64,000 nucleotides of DNA, from contig NZ_CANKYS010000009.1 of assembly GCF_947488025.1 (NCBI RefSeq), positions 1 to 64,000 on the forward strand. The letters run 5' to 3'. Under the pieces are notes generated by a model, which did no database searches, was not told where the DNA came from, and was given only the letters and a program-made list of their open reading frames with translations. Below, piece after piece: positions 25,171 through 33,339 of this stretch. This stretch comes from an uncultured Nocardioides sp. Lineage in GTDB: Bacteria; Actinomycetota; Actinomycetes; Propionibacteriales; Nocardioidaceae. Every line of letters begins with the position of its first letter. The first letter of the stretch is position 1. The translations under genes were made by a program, and so were the position numbers.

Positions 25171-25908
25171 TCAGCTCACCTCTCGCTTGACCGATGATCG
25201 GTCTCGACGCCCGGAGCGCCGCTTGGCAACACGGGCAAGGGGCCAACCTATCCGGGCCGGGTTGGCCCACGGCACCCGCACCACGGTGGTGGGCGGATCC
25301 ACCAGATCGACGCCCACCTCGAACACCTCGGGCTCCCCGCACCGCCATGCGGTCAGGAAGCCGCGCGCCTGCGCGATCTCCTCGTGGATCGACCGGCCCT
25401 TCATCGCGATGGTCGCACCGGTCGGCGCCACAAGCGGCATCGACCACCCGAGCAGGCGCTCCAGGGGAGCGACGGCTCGCGACGTCACGACGTCGAAGGT
25501 CGCCGATCCGTGCAGGTCCTCGGCTCGGCCGCGGACGACCGTCACGTGGAAGAGGCCGAGCTCGGCGACCACCTCGTCGAGGAACGTCGTACGCCGCAGG
25601 AGCGGCTCGACGAGGGTCACGCTGAGGTCGGGTCGCGCGATGGCCAGGACCAGACCCGGCAGCCCGGCGCCCGTGCCGATGTCGCACACCGAGGCGCCCT
25701 CGGACACCGCCTCGCCCAGGACCGCCGAGTTGAGCACGTGGCGCTCCCACAGGCGGGGCGCCTCCCGCGGGCCGATCAGCCCGCGTACGACGCCTTCCGT
25801 GGCCAGCAGCTCGGTGTAGCGCTCCGCGAGGGGAAGCCGGTCGGACGCGAACACCCTCCGCGCCCCGGGAGGCGCGGAGGGTGTTTCACGTGAAACGTCG
25901 TCGCTCAC
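25171..25908 (-). CDS. rsmG: 16S rRNA (guanine527-N7)-methyltransferase RsmG
   Basis: 245 residues from GTG 25908, which overlaps the jag stop by 4 nt. The S-adenosylmethionine motif SVCDIGTGAGLPGLVLAIA, the family block APRLWERHVLNSA and VTSRAVAPLERLLGW identify RsmG (GidB), which methylates G527 of 16S rRNA. Loss of RsmG is known to give low-level streptomycin resistance; this copy looks intact. The first codons (SDDVSRET) are encoded over a perfect parS site. The C-terminus is extended and basic. Confidence 0.95.
   Translation of the reverse strand: MSDDVSRETPSAPPGARRVFASDRLPLAERYTELLATEGVVRGLIGPREAPRLWERHVLNSAVLGEAVSEGASVCDIGTGAGLPGLVLAIARPDLSVTLVEPLLRRTTFLDEVVAELGLFHVTVVRGRAEDLHGSATFDVVTSRAVAPLERLLGWSMPLVAPTGATIAMKGRSIHEEIAQARGFLTAWRCGEPEVFEVGVDLVDPPTTVVRVPWANPARIGWPLARVAKRRSGRRDRSSVKREVS
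25850..25885. repeat. 13-bp inverted repeat abutting a parS site inside rsmG
   Basis: AACACCCTCCGCG (25850-25862) and CGCGGAGGGTGTT (25873-25885) are perfect inverted copies separated by 10 bp. The right arm runs 3 bp into the parS at 25883. Both lie within the first 20 codons of rsmG. Confidence 0.75.
25883..25896. promoter_or_regulatory. parS site (perfect)
   Basis: An exact GTTTCACGTGAAAC lies in the first codons of rsmG, about 0.9 kb from the pair in parA and about 3 kb from dnaA. It is the third ParB site in the window. Confidence 0.95.
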
Positions 25909-26459
25909 GCGGGCAGGATCACCACGTGCCGCTTGGGCTCGGCGCCCTCGGACTCCGACGTCAGGCCGGCAGCGGCCACCGCGTCGTGGACCACCTTGCG
26001 CTCGAAGGCACTCATCGGCTCCAGCGAGACCGACTCACCGGACTCGCGTACCTCCGCGATGGAGGTCTCGGCGAGCGCGACGAGCCGCTCGCGCTGCTGC
26101 GCACGGTGGCCGTCGATGTCGAGCATCAGGCGCGACCGCTCGCCGGTCTCGCGGTAGACCGCCAGCCGGGTCAGCTCCTGGAGCGCCTCCAGCACCTCGC
26201 CGTTGCTCCCCACGAGCAGGCTCAGGTCGGCGCCGCCGATCTGCACGCTCGCGCGGTCACCCTCCACGTCCATGTCGAGGTCGCCGTCGAGGTCCGCGAT
26301 GTCGAGGAGCTCCTCGAGGTAGTCCGCCGCGATGTCACCCTCGTGCTCGAGGCGCTGCACCTTCGAGGGACGAGCCGCACCGCTGTCGGCCGTGTCGGTC
26401 GTGTCGGTCTCGGTGGCCGCCTCGGTGGTGGTCTCGCCGTCGGTCAACTGCTCACTCAC
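25905..26459 (-). CDS. khpB: Jag/KhpB family RNA-binding protein (R3H)
   Basis: 184 residues from GTG 26459, chosen because aggag lies 7 nt upstream; an in-frame GTG at 26495 lacks this. A Thr/Asp-rich N-terminal stretch is followed by a KH domain (VQIGGADLSLLVGSNGEVLEALQELTRL) and an R3H domain (SLEPMSAFERKVVHDAVAA). In other bacteria KhpB pairs with KhpA, binds RNA and affects cell elongation. Its position between yidC and rsmG is conserved. It overlaps rsmG by 4 nt. Confidence 0.92.
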   Translation of the reverse strand: MSEQLTDGETTTEAATETDTTDTADSGAARPSKVQRLEHEGDIAADYLEELLDIADLDGDLDMDVEGDRASVQIGGADLSLLVGSNGEVLEALQELTRLAVYRETGERSRLMLDIDGHRAQQRERLVALAETSIAEVRESGESVSLEPMSAFERKVVHDAVAAAGLTSESEGAEPKRHVVILPA

Positions 26460-26524
26460 GTGTGTCTCCTGCTTCTCGGTCAGGTCGGACGACACCCTCG
26501 CGAGCGTCGTCGGGGATGTCTGGG

Positions 26525-27496
26525 TCAGCGCTTCTTCTTGCCGCGCTGGGCCTTGGTCTGACGGTGGGGCTGCTGCCGGGTCTGCGACTTCTCGGCCCGG
26601 CGGGCCTCGACCTCCGCAGCGAGCCGCTCCTCCTCGATCTGCGCCGGCGTCTTGAGCCCCTTGCGGGCGGCCTTGGCGCGGTCGCGCTCCTCCTTGGCCT
26701 CGGCCGCGGGCGTGCCCGGGGCCGGGTTGTTGCGGATGACGTAGAACTGCTGACCCATGGTCCAGAGGTTCGACGTGGTCCAGTAGAAGAGCACGCCGAT
26801 CGGGAACGCGATACCGCCCACGGCGAAGACGACCGGGAGGACGTAGAGCAGCATCTTCTGCTGCTGTGCGTAGGGGCCCGAGAGCGCGTCGGCGGGCATG
26901 TTCTTGCTCATCAGCTGGCGCTGGGTGAGGAAGGTGGTCGCCGTCATCGCGAGCACCAGGAACGCCGCGAGCACCCGCACGCCGATGTCGTCGGTGTTGA
27001 GGAAGGTGTCGGAGATCTTGGCGCCGAGGAAGACCGCGTCACCGAACTGCTCGTTGAGCTCCTGGGTCATCAGCCCGCGCTCGACCTCGGGGTTCTTCGC
27101 GGCCTGGTCGATCAGCCGGAACAGCGCGAGGAAGATCGGCATCTGCAGCAGGATCGGCAGGCAGGACGCGAACGGGTTGGTGCCCGAGTCCTTGTAGAGC
27201 TTCATCGTCTCCTGGGCGAGACGCTCCCGGTCGTGGCCGTACTTCTTCTGCAGCTCGCGCACCCTGGGCTGGATGAGCTGCATGTTGCGGCTGGACTTGA
27301 TCTGCTTCACGAAGAGCGGGATCAGCGCCATGCGGATCACGAGCGTCAGCCCGATGATCGACAGCACCCACGCGATGCCGGTCTCCGGACCGAAGATGCT
27401 GCCGAACAGCTTGTGCCAGCCCACCAGCACCGCGGAGATGACGTAGTAGAGCGGGGCCATGATCGCGCCGCCGATGGTGCTGAAGAAGTCGAGCAC
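26525..27496 (-). CDS. yidC: Membrane protein insertase YidC
   Basis: 323 residues from GTG 27496, directly after the yidD stop (TGA-GTG). YidC/Oxa1 features: a first helix at the N-terminus (no cleaved lipobox seen), a hydrophilic-groove arginine in LTLVIRMALIPLFVKQI, a coiled-coil hairpin (QPRVRELQKKYGHDRERLAQETMKLY), the SCLPILLQMPIFLALFRLI core, and a final helix before WTTSNLWTMGQQ. The C-terminus is a long basic tail (QPHRQTKAQRGKKKR) that can bind ribosomes. It inserts proteins in the membrane alone or with Sec. Confidence 0.96.
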   Translation of the reverse strand: MLDFFSTIGGAIMAPLYYVISAVLVGWHKLFGSIFGPETGIAWVLSIIGLTLVIRMALIPLFVKQIKSSRNMQLIQPRVRELQKKYGHDRERLAQETMKLYKDSGTNPFASCLPILLQMPIFLALFRLIDQAAKNPEVERGLMTQELNEQFGDAVFLGAKISDTFLNTDDIGVRVLAAFLVLAMTATTFLTQRQLMSKNMPADALSGPYAQQQKMLLYVLPVVFAVGGIAFPIGVLFYWTTSNLWTMGQQFYVIRNNPAPGTPAAEAKEERDRAKAARKGLKTPAQIEEERLAAEVEARRAEKSQTRQQPHRQTKAQRGKKKR

Positions 27497-27763
27497 TCAT
27501 GCTCCTCGAGTTGCAGTGGACGAAGACGTGGACTGGTCGGCCGAACCGGCGCGGGAGGGAACGGGGTCGTAGCCGCCGGCCGCCCACGGGTGGCAGCGGG
27601 AGAGACGGCGCACGGCGAGCCAGGTGCCGCGGAGCGAGCCGTGCACGGTGACGGCCTCGAGGGCGTACGCCGAGCAACTCGGGTGGTAGCGGCAGACCTG
27701 GCCGTAGAGCGGGCTGATCGCGAAGCGCCACGCGCGGATGACCCCGATGAGGAGGTGCTTCAT
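27497..27763 (-). CDS. yidD: Membrane protein insertion efficiency factor YidD
   Basis: 88 residues from ATG 27763. The small UPF0161 signature is complete: [34 protein letters not shown] with three cysteines counting the later [15 protein letters not shown]. It is a membrane-associated helper of YidC. The start overlaps the rnpA stop (ATGA) and its stop abuts yidC, so the three are translated as a chain. Confidence 0.95.
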   Translation of the reverse strand: MKHLLIGVIRAWRFAISPLYGQVCRYHPSCSAYALEAVTVHGSLRGTWLAVRRLSRCHPWAAGGYDPVPSRAGSADQSTSSSTATRGA

Positions 27764-28113
27764 GACGGGCTCACCCTGCTCAGCGTACGGGCGAGATCGG
27801 CACCGAGGGAGGCGTACGACGCATCCGCTGCGGCTGGCAGGGCACGGACCACGAGCGCAGCACGACCCGGAAGCTCCTCGAGTGTCGCGAGGTGCTCCCG
27901 GGTCAGGTGCCGGAGTCGTCTCTTCACACGGTTTCGCGTGGCGGCGTTGCCCACGGCCTTGCCGACCGTGAACCCCACCTGTGCCGGCGCCGGGGCTGCG
28001 TCCGGATCCACCCAGAGGTGGACCACGAGCGTGGCGGAGCCGGCGCGACGCCCCTGACGCACCGTGCGGCGAAAACCGTCAGCGGTGGTGAGGCGGTGGA
28101 CAGCGGAGAGCAC
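27760..28113 (-). CDS. rnpA: Ribonuclease P protein component
   Basis: 117 residues from GTG 28113, 24 nt after rpmH. The RNR motif is in [24 protein letters not shown], and the N-terminal [18 protein letters not shown] segment is typical. It binds the RNase P RNA and helps it to cleave 5' leaders from pre-tRNA. The RNA component (rnpB) is not in this window. It is co-transcribed with rpmH. Confidence 0.96.
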   Translation of the reverse strand: MLSAVHRLTTADGFRRTVRQGRRAGSATLVVHLWVDPDAAPAPAQVGFTVGKAVGNAATRNRVKRRLRHLTREHLATLEELPGRAALVVRALPAAADASYASLGADLARTLSRVSPS

Positions 28114-28137
28114 GGCGCGTGCCGTGGGCGCTGGCCG

Positions 28138-28275
28138 TCAGACGGCCAGGCTCTTGCGGCCCTTGCGGCGACGGCTCGACAAGATGGCGCGACCGGCACG
28201 GGTCCGCATGCGCAGGCGGAAGCCGTGCACCTTGTGACGGCGACGGTTGTTCGGCTGGTACGTACGCTTGCTCAC
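28138..28275 (-). CDS. rpmH: 50S ribosomal protein L34
   Basis: 45 residues from GTG 28275 with ggaga 8 nt upstream. The translated sequence begins [19 protein letters not shown] and ends [11 protein letters not shown], an L34 with the expected length and extreme basicity. It is the first gene of the leftward rpmH-rnpA-yidD-yidC-jag-rsmG-parA-parB cluster and marks the usual boundary with dnaA. Confidence 0.97.
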   Translation of the reverse strand: MSKRTYQPNNRRRHKVHGFRLRMRTRAGRAILSSRRRKGRKSLAV

Positions 28276-28806
28276 GGCTATTTCTCCGAAGGTTTCGAGG
28301 GATGTCCACTCCACACCGGGGTAGGTGCTGGCCCAGGTTCAGGCCCCAAAGATCAGGTTCTTCGGCCGGCACCGCCCGCCCGCGTGGCCGCCTGGTGGCG
28401 GATCGTGGACATGCGGCACCCGTCGACGGGGAGCGACCGGCCAACGGTACGCGGCAGGCGAACGGGGGGTCAAACCCACGGGACGCCCCGGACGGCCGGC
28501 CTGTGGATGACATCTTGCTCGGCGGCTCGCCCGGTTGTTACGTTCGGTGCCTCCGCGGTCCGTCCCGACCTCGGTCCGACCAGGGTCCAGCACGCCATGT
28601 GATCCGGGTCACAGGCCCATCAAAACGGCCTCTGACCTGCGGAAACGCTGGAAGGATCACCAGCCGTTGCGACCCCGGAGGTCCGGTCCCCCAGATCGGT
28701 CCCGGCAGTTCACAGCTTGTGGACAACTCTGTGGAAGCCCGCCCCGGCCGTATCAGTGGAGTGGTGGTTCCGAGCCGGATTCCCAGCAGCACACACGCAC
28801 GACGAC
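28276..28806. promoter_or_regulatory. rpmH-dnaA intergenic region with DnaA boxes
   Basis: About 530 bp without a credible gene, between divergent rpmH and dnaA. TGTGGACAA at 28718-28726 is a perfect reverse match to the actinobacterial DnaA box TTGTCCACA. TGTGGATGA at 28502-28510 has one mismatch to TGTGGATAA. A weaker TGTGGA core lies at 28730. These may serve dnaA autoregulation. Boxes are sparser than in the dnaA-dnaN side gap, so I do not call this oriC. Confidence 0.6.
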
Positions 28807-30282
28807 ATGGTGGAAGCGAAGGCGGTCCGGGTGGACGACCAGCAGGTAGATCTCGGGACGGCGTGGCAGCAGATCGTCGAGGACCTCCAGCCCAACCAGC
28901 GCGCCTGGCTGCGGCCGAGCGTGCCGATGACGCTGCACGAGAACACCGCGATCATCGCGGTCCCCAACGACTTCACCCGCAACCAGCTCGAGGGTCGGCT
29001 GCGCAACCACATCGAGGACGCGCTGACCGAGGGCTTCGGTCGCGAGATCCGGATGCTGGTCACGGTGAACCCCGCCCTCGAGGCGGAGGCGCAGCCACAC
29101 ATCGACGAAGCGACAGATGGATCTGTCTCTATGTCGACAAATGACCGTGCGGCGCCGTTCGAGCCGCCCGCCCCCGTCGCCGTCGACACCTACGAACCCC
29201 TCAACGCCGGCGGCGCCGGCGCCGAGCGACGGCCCTCCGCCCTGGAGACCCGCCTCAACCCGAAGTACACGTTCGAGACCTTCGTCATCGGCTCGTCGAA
29301 CCGGTTCCCGCACGCCGCGGCCGTCGCCGTGGCCGAGGCGCCGGGCAAGGCCTACAACCCGCTGCTGGTCTACGGCGAGTCCGGGCTGGGCAAGACGCAC
29401 CTGCTGCACGCGATCGGCCACTACGTGCGCAGCCTCTACAGCAACGCCAAGGTGCGCTACGTCTCGTCGGAGGAGTTCACCAACGAGTTCATCAACGCGA
29501 TCCGAGACGACCGGCAGGACCGCTTCAAGCGGCGCTACCGCGACGTCGACGTGCTGCTGATCGACGACATCCAGTTCCTCGAGGGCAAGACGCAGACCCA
29601 GGAGGAGTTCTTCCACACGTTCAACACCCTCCACAACGCCAACAAGCAGATCGTGCTGACCTCCGATCGCGCGCCCAAGCGGCTCGAGGCCCTGGAGGAC
29701 CGCCTGCGCAACCGCTTCGAGTGGGGGCTCATCACCGACGTCCAGCCGCCGGACCTCGAGACCCGCATCGCGATCCTGCGCAAGAAGGCCGCGATGGACC
29801 GCCTGACGGCGCCGCCGGACGTGCTGGAATTCATCGCCTCCAAGATCCAGACCAACATCCGTGAGCTCGAGGGCGCGCTGATCCGCGTGACGGCGTTCGC
29901 CAACCTCAACCGCCAGGAGGTCGACATGACCCTGGCCGAGATCGTCCTCAAGGACCTGATCCCCGAGGGCGGCGAGCCCGAGATCACGCACGCGCTGATC
30001 ATCGCCCAGACCGCGGCCTACTTCGGGGTCTCGCTCGAGGACCTCACCGGCCCCTCGCGCGGGCGCCACCTGGTCATGGCCCGGCAGATCGGCATGTACC
30101 TGTGCCGCGAGCTGACGTCCATGTCGCTCCCGCAGATCGGGCGCGAGTTCGGCGGTCGCGACCACACGACCGTGATGTACGCCGACCGCAAGATCCGCCA
30201 GCTCCTCGCGGAGCGCCGGGCGGTCTTCAACCAGGTCAGCGAGCTCACCAACCGCGTGAAGATGCAGGCCCGCCAGGCCTGA
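28807..30282 (+). CDS. dnaA: Chromosomal replication initiator DnaA
   Basis: About 491 residues from ATG 28807; the frame is open back to 28717, and GTG at 28810 or 28831 are alternatives without clear ribosome-binding sites. Domain I covers roughly residues 15-85 ([20 protein letters not shown]), and a short domain II linker follows. The AAA+ domain has Walker A GESGLGKT at 190-197 and Walker B LLIDDIQF. Domain IV ends with the DNA-reading signature [19 protein letters not shown]. It binds DnaA boxes and opens oriC. Unusually, dnaN is not the next gene; a three-gene operon intervenes. Confidence 0.97.
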   Translation: MVEAKAVRVDDQQVDLGTAWQQIVEDLQPNQRAWLRPSVPMTLHENTAIIAVPNDFTRNQLEGRLRNHIEDALTEGFGREIRMLVTVNPALEAEAQPHIDEATDGSVSMSTNDRAAPFEPPAPVAVDTYEPLNAGGAGAERRPSALETRLNPKYTFETFVIGSSNRFPHAAAVAVAEAPGKAYNPLLVYGESGLGKTHLLHAIGHYVRSLYSNAKVRYVSSEEFTNEFINAIRDDRQDRFKRRYRDVDVLLIDDIQFLEGKTQTQEEFFHTFNTLHNANKQIVLTSDRAPKRLEALEDRLRNRFEWGLITDVQPPDLETRIAILRKKAAMDRLTAPPDVLEFIASKIQTNIRELEGALIRVTAFANLNRQEVDMTLAEIVLKDLIPEGGEPEITHALIIAQTAAYFGVSLEDLTGPSRGRHLVMARQIGMYLCRELTSMSLPQIGREFGGRDHTTVMYADRKIRQLLAERRAVFNQVSELTNRVKMQARQA

Positions 30283-30382
30283 GCCACGGCCGACGCGGGT
30301 TTCGTCGCCCGGCAGGTGGGGTAGTCCGTCTCCTGAACGGCCGCAGGGTCAGCCATCGGGTTCAGGGGGACATGAGCGACGC

Positions 30383-30895
30383 ATGCCGTACGACGACTGG
30401 GAACAGGACGAGATCAGGGCCGACCTGACGAACATGTACCGGGCCGGCAAGGAGGTGCTCCCGCAGCGGGCCACCCGCGTGTCCGGCGTCGCCGAGCGGA
30501 TGACCGACGCCATCGCCTCGGCCAACACCCGGTCCGCGCAGATGGGAGACCACAAGGTCCTCACCGACCTGCTGTGGATGGCCTCGGACTGCCAGGCGGG
30601 CATGGCCGCGGCGGTGACCACCATCAACAACCTCGCCCTCGCGGTCGTCGCGCAGGCTGACGACTTCCGCGACCGGGACGAGTTCGCCCGATCGGTCTTC
30701 GACGGGCTCGAGCCCGAGCTCCGGGGTCCGGCCGACCCGCTGCCCACGGCGCCGTCGACGGTGGACCAGGCCGAGACCACTGCGCCCGGCTCCCCCGAGG
30801 CGGAGGCCAACCCCGACGTGCAGTCGCCCGAGGAGGAGCGCGAGGACCGCGACGACCTGCTCGACGCCTACCAGAACTTCGGCGGGGAGGACTGA
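30383..30895 (+). CDS. Helical WXG100/EspC-like protein of unknown function
   Basis: 170 residues from ATG 30383, 11 nt after aggggga. Residues 8-105 look entirely helical with a turn near 52-57, like a WXG100/EspC-type hairpin. There is no central W-x-G; Trp65 is in DLLWMASDC. The helices end in QADDFRDRDEF, where Phe95-x3-Asp99 resembles the YxxxD/E signal of type VII substrates with Phe for Tyr. The remainder is an acidic, disordered-looking tail (EEREDRDDLLDAYQNFGGED). It is the first gene of a three-gene operon; the next starts 3 nt after the stop. The family call is by shape, not by a recognised signature. Confidence 0.6.
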   Translation: MPYDDWEQDEIRADLTNMYRAGKEVLPQRATRVSGVAERMTDAIASANTRSAQMGDHKVLTDLLWMASDCQAGMAAAVTTINNLALAVVAQADDFRDRDEFARSVFDGLEPELRGPADPLPTAPSTVDQAETTAPGSPEAEANPDVQSPEEEREDRDDLLDAYQNFGGED

Positions 30896-30898
30896 GCC

Positions 30899-31963
30899 GT
30901 GAGCGTCAAGGACGAGTTCGAGGCCGTGACGGCCGACATCGAGAAGTACCTCGGGATCCTCAAGGGCAACGAGACCGCCTGGGAGTGGCGCGAGAGCTAC
31001 AAGAACGACTACTTCAGCCACTACAGCGCTCCCTACAGCCCCGTCCCGCCGACCTTCCAGACCGAGCCGCCCGGCGGTGAGTACACCGTCTTCTTCCAGG
31101 ACCTCCTGCTTCCGGACGAGGCCTTCGTCGATGCGCAGCACAAGGTCGAGTTCGGTCGTCAGATCAACGAGCGGTGCGCGACGTCGTTCACCAACGGGGC
31201 CACCTGGGCCAGCGGGATCGCCGACTACCTCAACTCCCTGTGCGCCGACCTCATCCGCCCCGACGCGGCCGCGCTCCGCGAGTCCGTCCAGGTCTTCCAC
31301 GACTCGATGATCGAGACCCAGGCAGCCCTGCCCGTCGGGTGGACCGAGGTCAACTTCGAGAGCTGGGTCGGCGGCTCCAGCGACGCCTGCCAGCTCGTGG
31401 TGGAGCGGCTGCACGCCATGGTCCTGGACCAGTACAGCCTCTACTACGCCCACTGCTTCGCCCTCTACGGCGGCGCGTGCGCCCTGGTCGTGGCGGCCCA
31501 GGAAGGGCTCGTCAAGGCGATGGAGGACATCCGCGACGGGATCAAGGCCAACCTCCAGGCGTGGCAGAACCTCGGTGCTCCGCCGTTCGACGCCACTCCG
31601 ATGGACCCCCAGGTCGTCGAGATCGCGGCGGTCGCACGCAAGATCCTGGGCAAGGTGCCCGGCATCGGCACCGCGTTCGAGGTCGGCGAGCTCGGCGGGA
31701 GCATCCTCGGTCTCTTCGGCGCCGACGTCGGTGACCTCATCACCTACTCGTTCGACGCCCGGGACGCCGAGACCACCTACAACGAGATGACTGCGATGCT
31801 GCAGGACGCCTACCTCACGCCGCTGCAGACCGGCATGCACAACCTGCAGGACGAGAAGTCGGCCGCCATCAGGGCGTCCCAGGACGGCATCCATCCCTGG
31901 CTGCCGGAGCCACTGGCCGGCGCCGCCGACGAACCGTGGAGACACGACCAAGAACATGCGTGA
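30899..31963 (+). CDS. WXG-like helical protein of unknown function
   Basis: 354 residues from GTG 30899. The first 65 residues are Tyr/Pro-rich (SHYSAPYSPVPPTF). Residues about 85-210 form two long helices around a turn containing Trp156-Val-Gly158 in NFESWVGGSSDACQLV, very like the W-x-G turn of the WXG100 superfamily. Next come a Gly/Ala hydrophobic helix (ALYGGACALVVAAQ) and a second Gly-rich helix (GTAFEVGELGGSILGLFG), which could insert in membranes. There is no signal peptide. It overlaps the lipoprotein gene by 8 nt. I infer a type VII-related or cell-envelope function, but no secretion ATPase is present in the window. Confidence 0.6.
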   Translation: MSVKDEFEAVTADIEKYLGILKGNETAWEWRESYKNDYFSHYSAPYSPVPPTFQTEPPGGEYTVFFQDLLLPDEAFVDAQHKVEFGRQINERCATSFTNGATWASGIADYLNSLCADLIRPDAAALRESVQVFHDSMIETQAALPVGWTEVNFESWVGGSSDACQLVVERLHAMVLDQYSLYYAHCFALYGGACALVVAAQEGLVKAMEDIRDGIKANLQAWQNLGAPPFDATPMDPQVVEIAAVARKILGKVPGIGTAFEVGELGGSILGLFGADVGDLITYSFDARDAETTYNEMTAMLQDAYLTPLQTGMHNLQDEKSAAIRASQDGIHPWLPEPLAGAADEPWRHDQEHA

Positions 31964-32936
31964 ACCAACCGAGCACCGCGCCTCCACCTGGGCCAGGGTC
32001 CTGACCGCAGGCCTCCTCCTCGGTGCCCTCAGCGCCTGCACCGACCCCGACGACGGCACCGACCCGCCACCGTCCCCCGCCCCCACCTCGACCGAGGCCA
32101 CCACCGGGACGAGCCCGGATCCGGGCACCGAGCCATCCGTCGACGAGGTCCGAGCGACGCTCGGCGCCCTCGCTCCCTGCGGCCTGGTGTCGCCCGGCAC
32201 CACGTCGGCCTCGCCCCGGGGACCGCACACCTGCGAGGCACAGCTCGGCGACACCCGCGTACGCGTCACGGTCGGCGTACCCCTCGACGACGAGGCACGC
32301 TCCGCGGCCGAGGTCGAGGACGTCGCCGGCCTCACGGCCTACACCGTCGCCGACCGGTGCCGGACGGTGTTCCCCGCCGGCCCCGCACACGGCATCGCCG
32401 TCGAGATCGGCGGAGGGTGCGGACCGGCGCTGCAGGAGGCCGCCACCATCGTGGGCACCTCGCTGGGCGCCGACGCGGACGCACGGCTGCGGGACCCCGG
32501 TCCCGACTCCCTCACCGCCTGCGGACTGCTCTCGGCCACGGAGGCCGACAGCTCCCTGCTCGTGGACGCCGTCGGCACCTCCGAGGGCCTGGACCACTGC
32601 GAGGTCGCCACCGGGGCGGTGCTCGCGCGCACCACGCTCAGCCTCGACTACACCCCGATGTCCTTCGACGAGCTCGTACGCCGCCTCGACGGCGACCGCG
32701 TGACCCTGGCCGGCCAGGACGCGGTCGTCGTCCCCGACGGCCAGACCTGCTTCGTCCACACCTACCTGTGGGAGTCGGACGCCGAGGGTCGGGGACCGCT
32801 CCGGACCGACGCCGTGGTGCACGCCGAGACCTGCCGGGAGGCCCAGCGGGTGACGGCCACCGTCATCGAGGCGGCCGGTCGCGAGCCCGCCCCCGCCGGC
32901 AGCGTGGCGGAGCTCCTGGTGGTCGGGGCCGAGTAG
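31956..32936 (+). CDS. Lipoprotein with two cysteine-containing repeats (DUF3558-like, tentative)
   Basis: 326 residues from ATG 31956. The signal peptide ends in a lipobox Leu25-Ser-Ala-Cys28 (LLGALSAC), so the protein is predicted to be lipid-anchored outside the membrane. A Pro/Thr linker follows. Two similar units each begin with a C-G-L motif (APCGLVSPGT and TACGLLSATE) and contain a downstream cysteine (HTCEAQL, DHCEVAT). This pattern recalls DUF3558 lipoproteins of actinobacteria, often found near type VII genes. It is the third gene of the operon and its stop borders the likely oriC. Confidence 0.65.
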   Translation: MREPTEHRASTWARVLTAGLLLGALSACTDPDDGTDPPPSPAPTSTEATTGTSPDPGTEPSVDEVRATLGALAPCGLVSPGTTSASPRGPHTCEAQLGDTRVRVTVGVPLDDEARSAAEVEDVAGLTAYTVADRCRTVFPAGPAHGIAVEIGGGCGPALQEAATIVGTSLGADADARLRDPGPDSLTACGLLSATEADSSLLVDAVGTSEGLDHCEVATGAVLARTTLSLDYTPMSFDELVRRLDGDRVTLAGQDAVVVPDGQTCFVHTYLWESDAEGRGPLRTDAVVHAETCREAQRVTATVIEAAGREPAPAGSVAELLVVGAE

Positions 32937-33339
32937 CGCAGCACCCGCCGCGCTCCCGTGCCTCCGTGTGGAGAACATGTGATTCCGTCCGCCCGTTCAT
33001 CCCCAGCCCCTGTGGATGCCTCGGGACGAACCACACGGTTCGCTCGCCGATCCACACGCCCGGCAGCCGGCCCGCTCAGCATCCACACCCGTCGTGCACA
33101 GGGTTTCAGCGCCCTGACCTGCACAAACCTGAGTTGTCCACAGTTTCCACCGACCCTATGACGACTATGAACCTCAAGACTGGACCGATCTCCCGCCAAC
33201 ACCTGACCGGCCCTGCCTTGGGGACAACCCTGCCGCCACCCGAGGACGCGTGGCAGGATGCACTTCCCACGCGCACGTGTGGGTCCTGCCTGCCTGCCGG
33301 TGCTCGTTGCCCGCACCACCTCTCGTCGAGGAGACCCTT
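32937..33339. other. Likely origin of replication (oriC)
   Basis: A non-coding gap of 403 bp just upstream of dnaN, where actinobacterial oriC usually lies. DnaA-box-like sites with the TCCACA/TGTGGA core are: TGTGGAGAA 32967-32975, TGTGGATGC 33011-33019, CGATCCACA 33048-33056, GCATCCACA 33079-33087 and a perfect TTGTCCACA 33134-33142. Spacing varies from about 30 to 55 bp. The sequence around 33140-33190 is the least GC-rich part and could be the unwinding site. The number of boxes is lower than I recall for Streptomyces or mycobacteria, so the limits and even the identity are inferred. Confidence 0.65.

Noticed and set aside
28276..28806. rpmH-dnaA gap as the main oriC
   Set aside because: It holds only two good DnaA boxes far apart (28502, 28718); the dnaN-side gap has more and matches the usual actinobacterial position. 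It is kept as a regulatory region.
30383..32936. Prophage or insertion sequence between dnaA and dnaN
   Set aside because: No integrase, transposase, terminal inverted repeats or target duplication can be seen; the genes look like ordinary chromosomal coding sequence.
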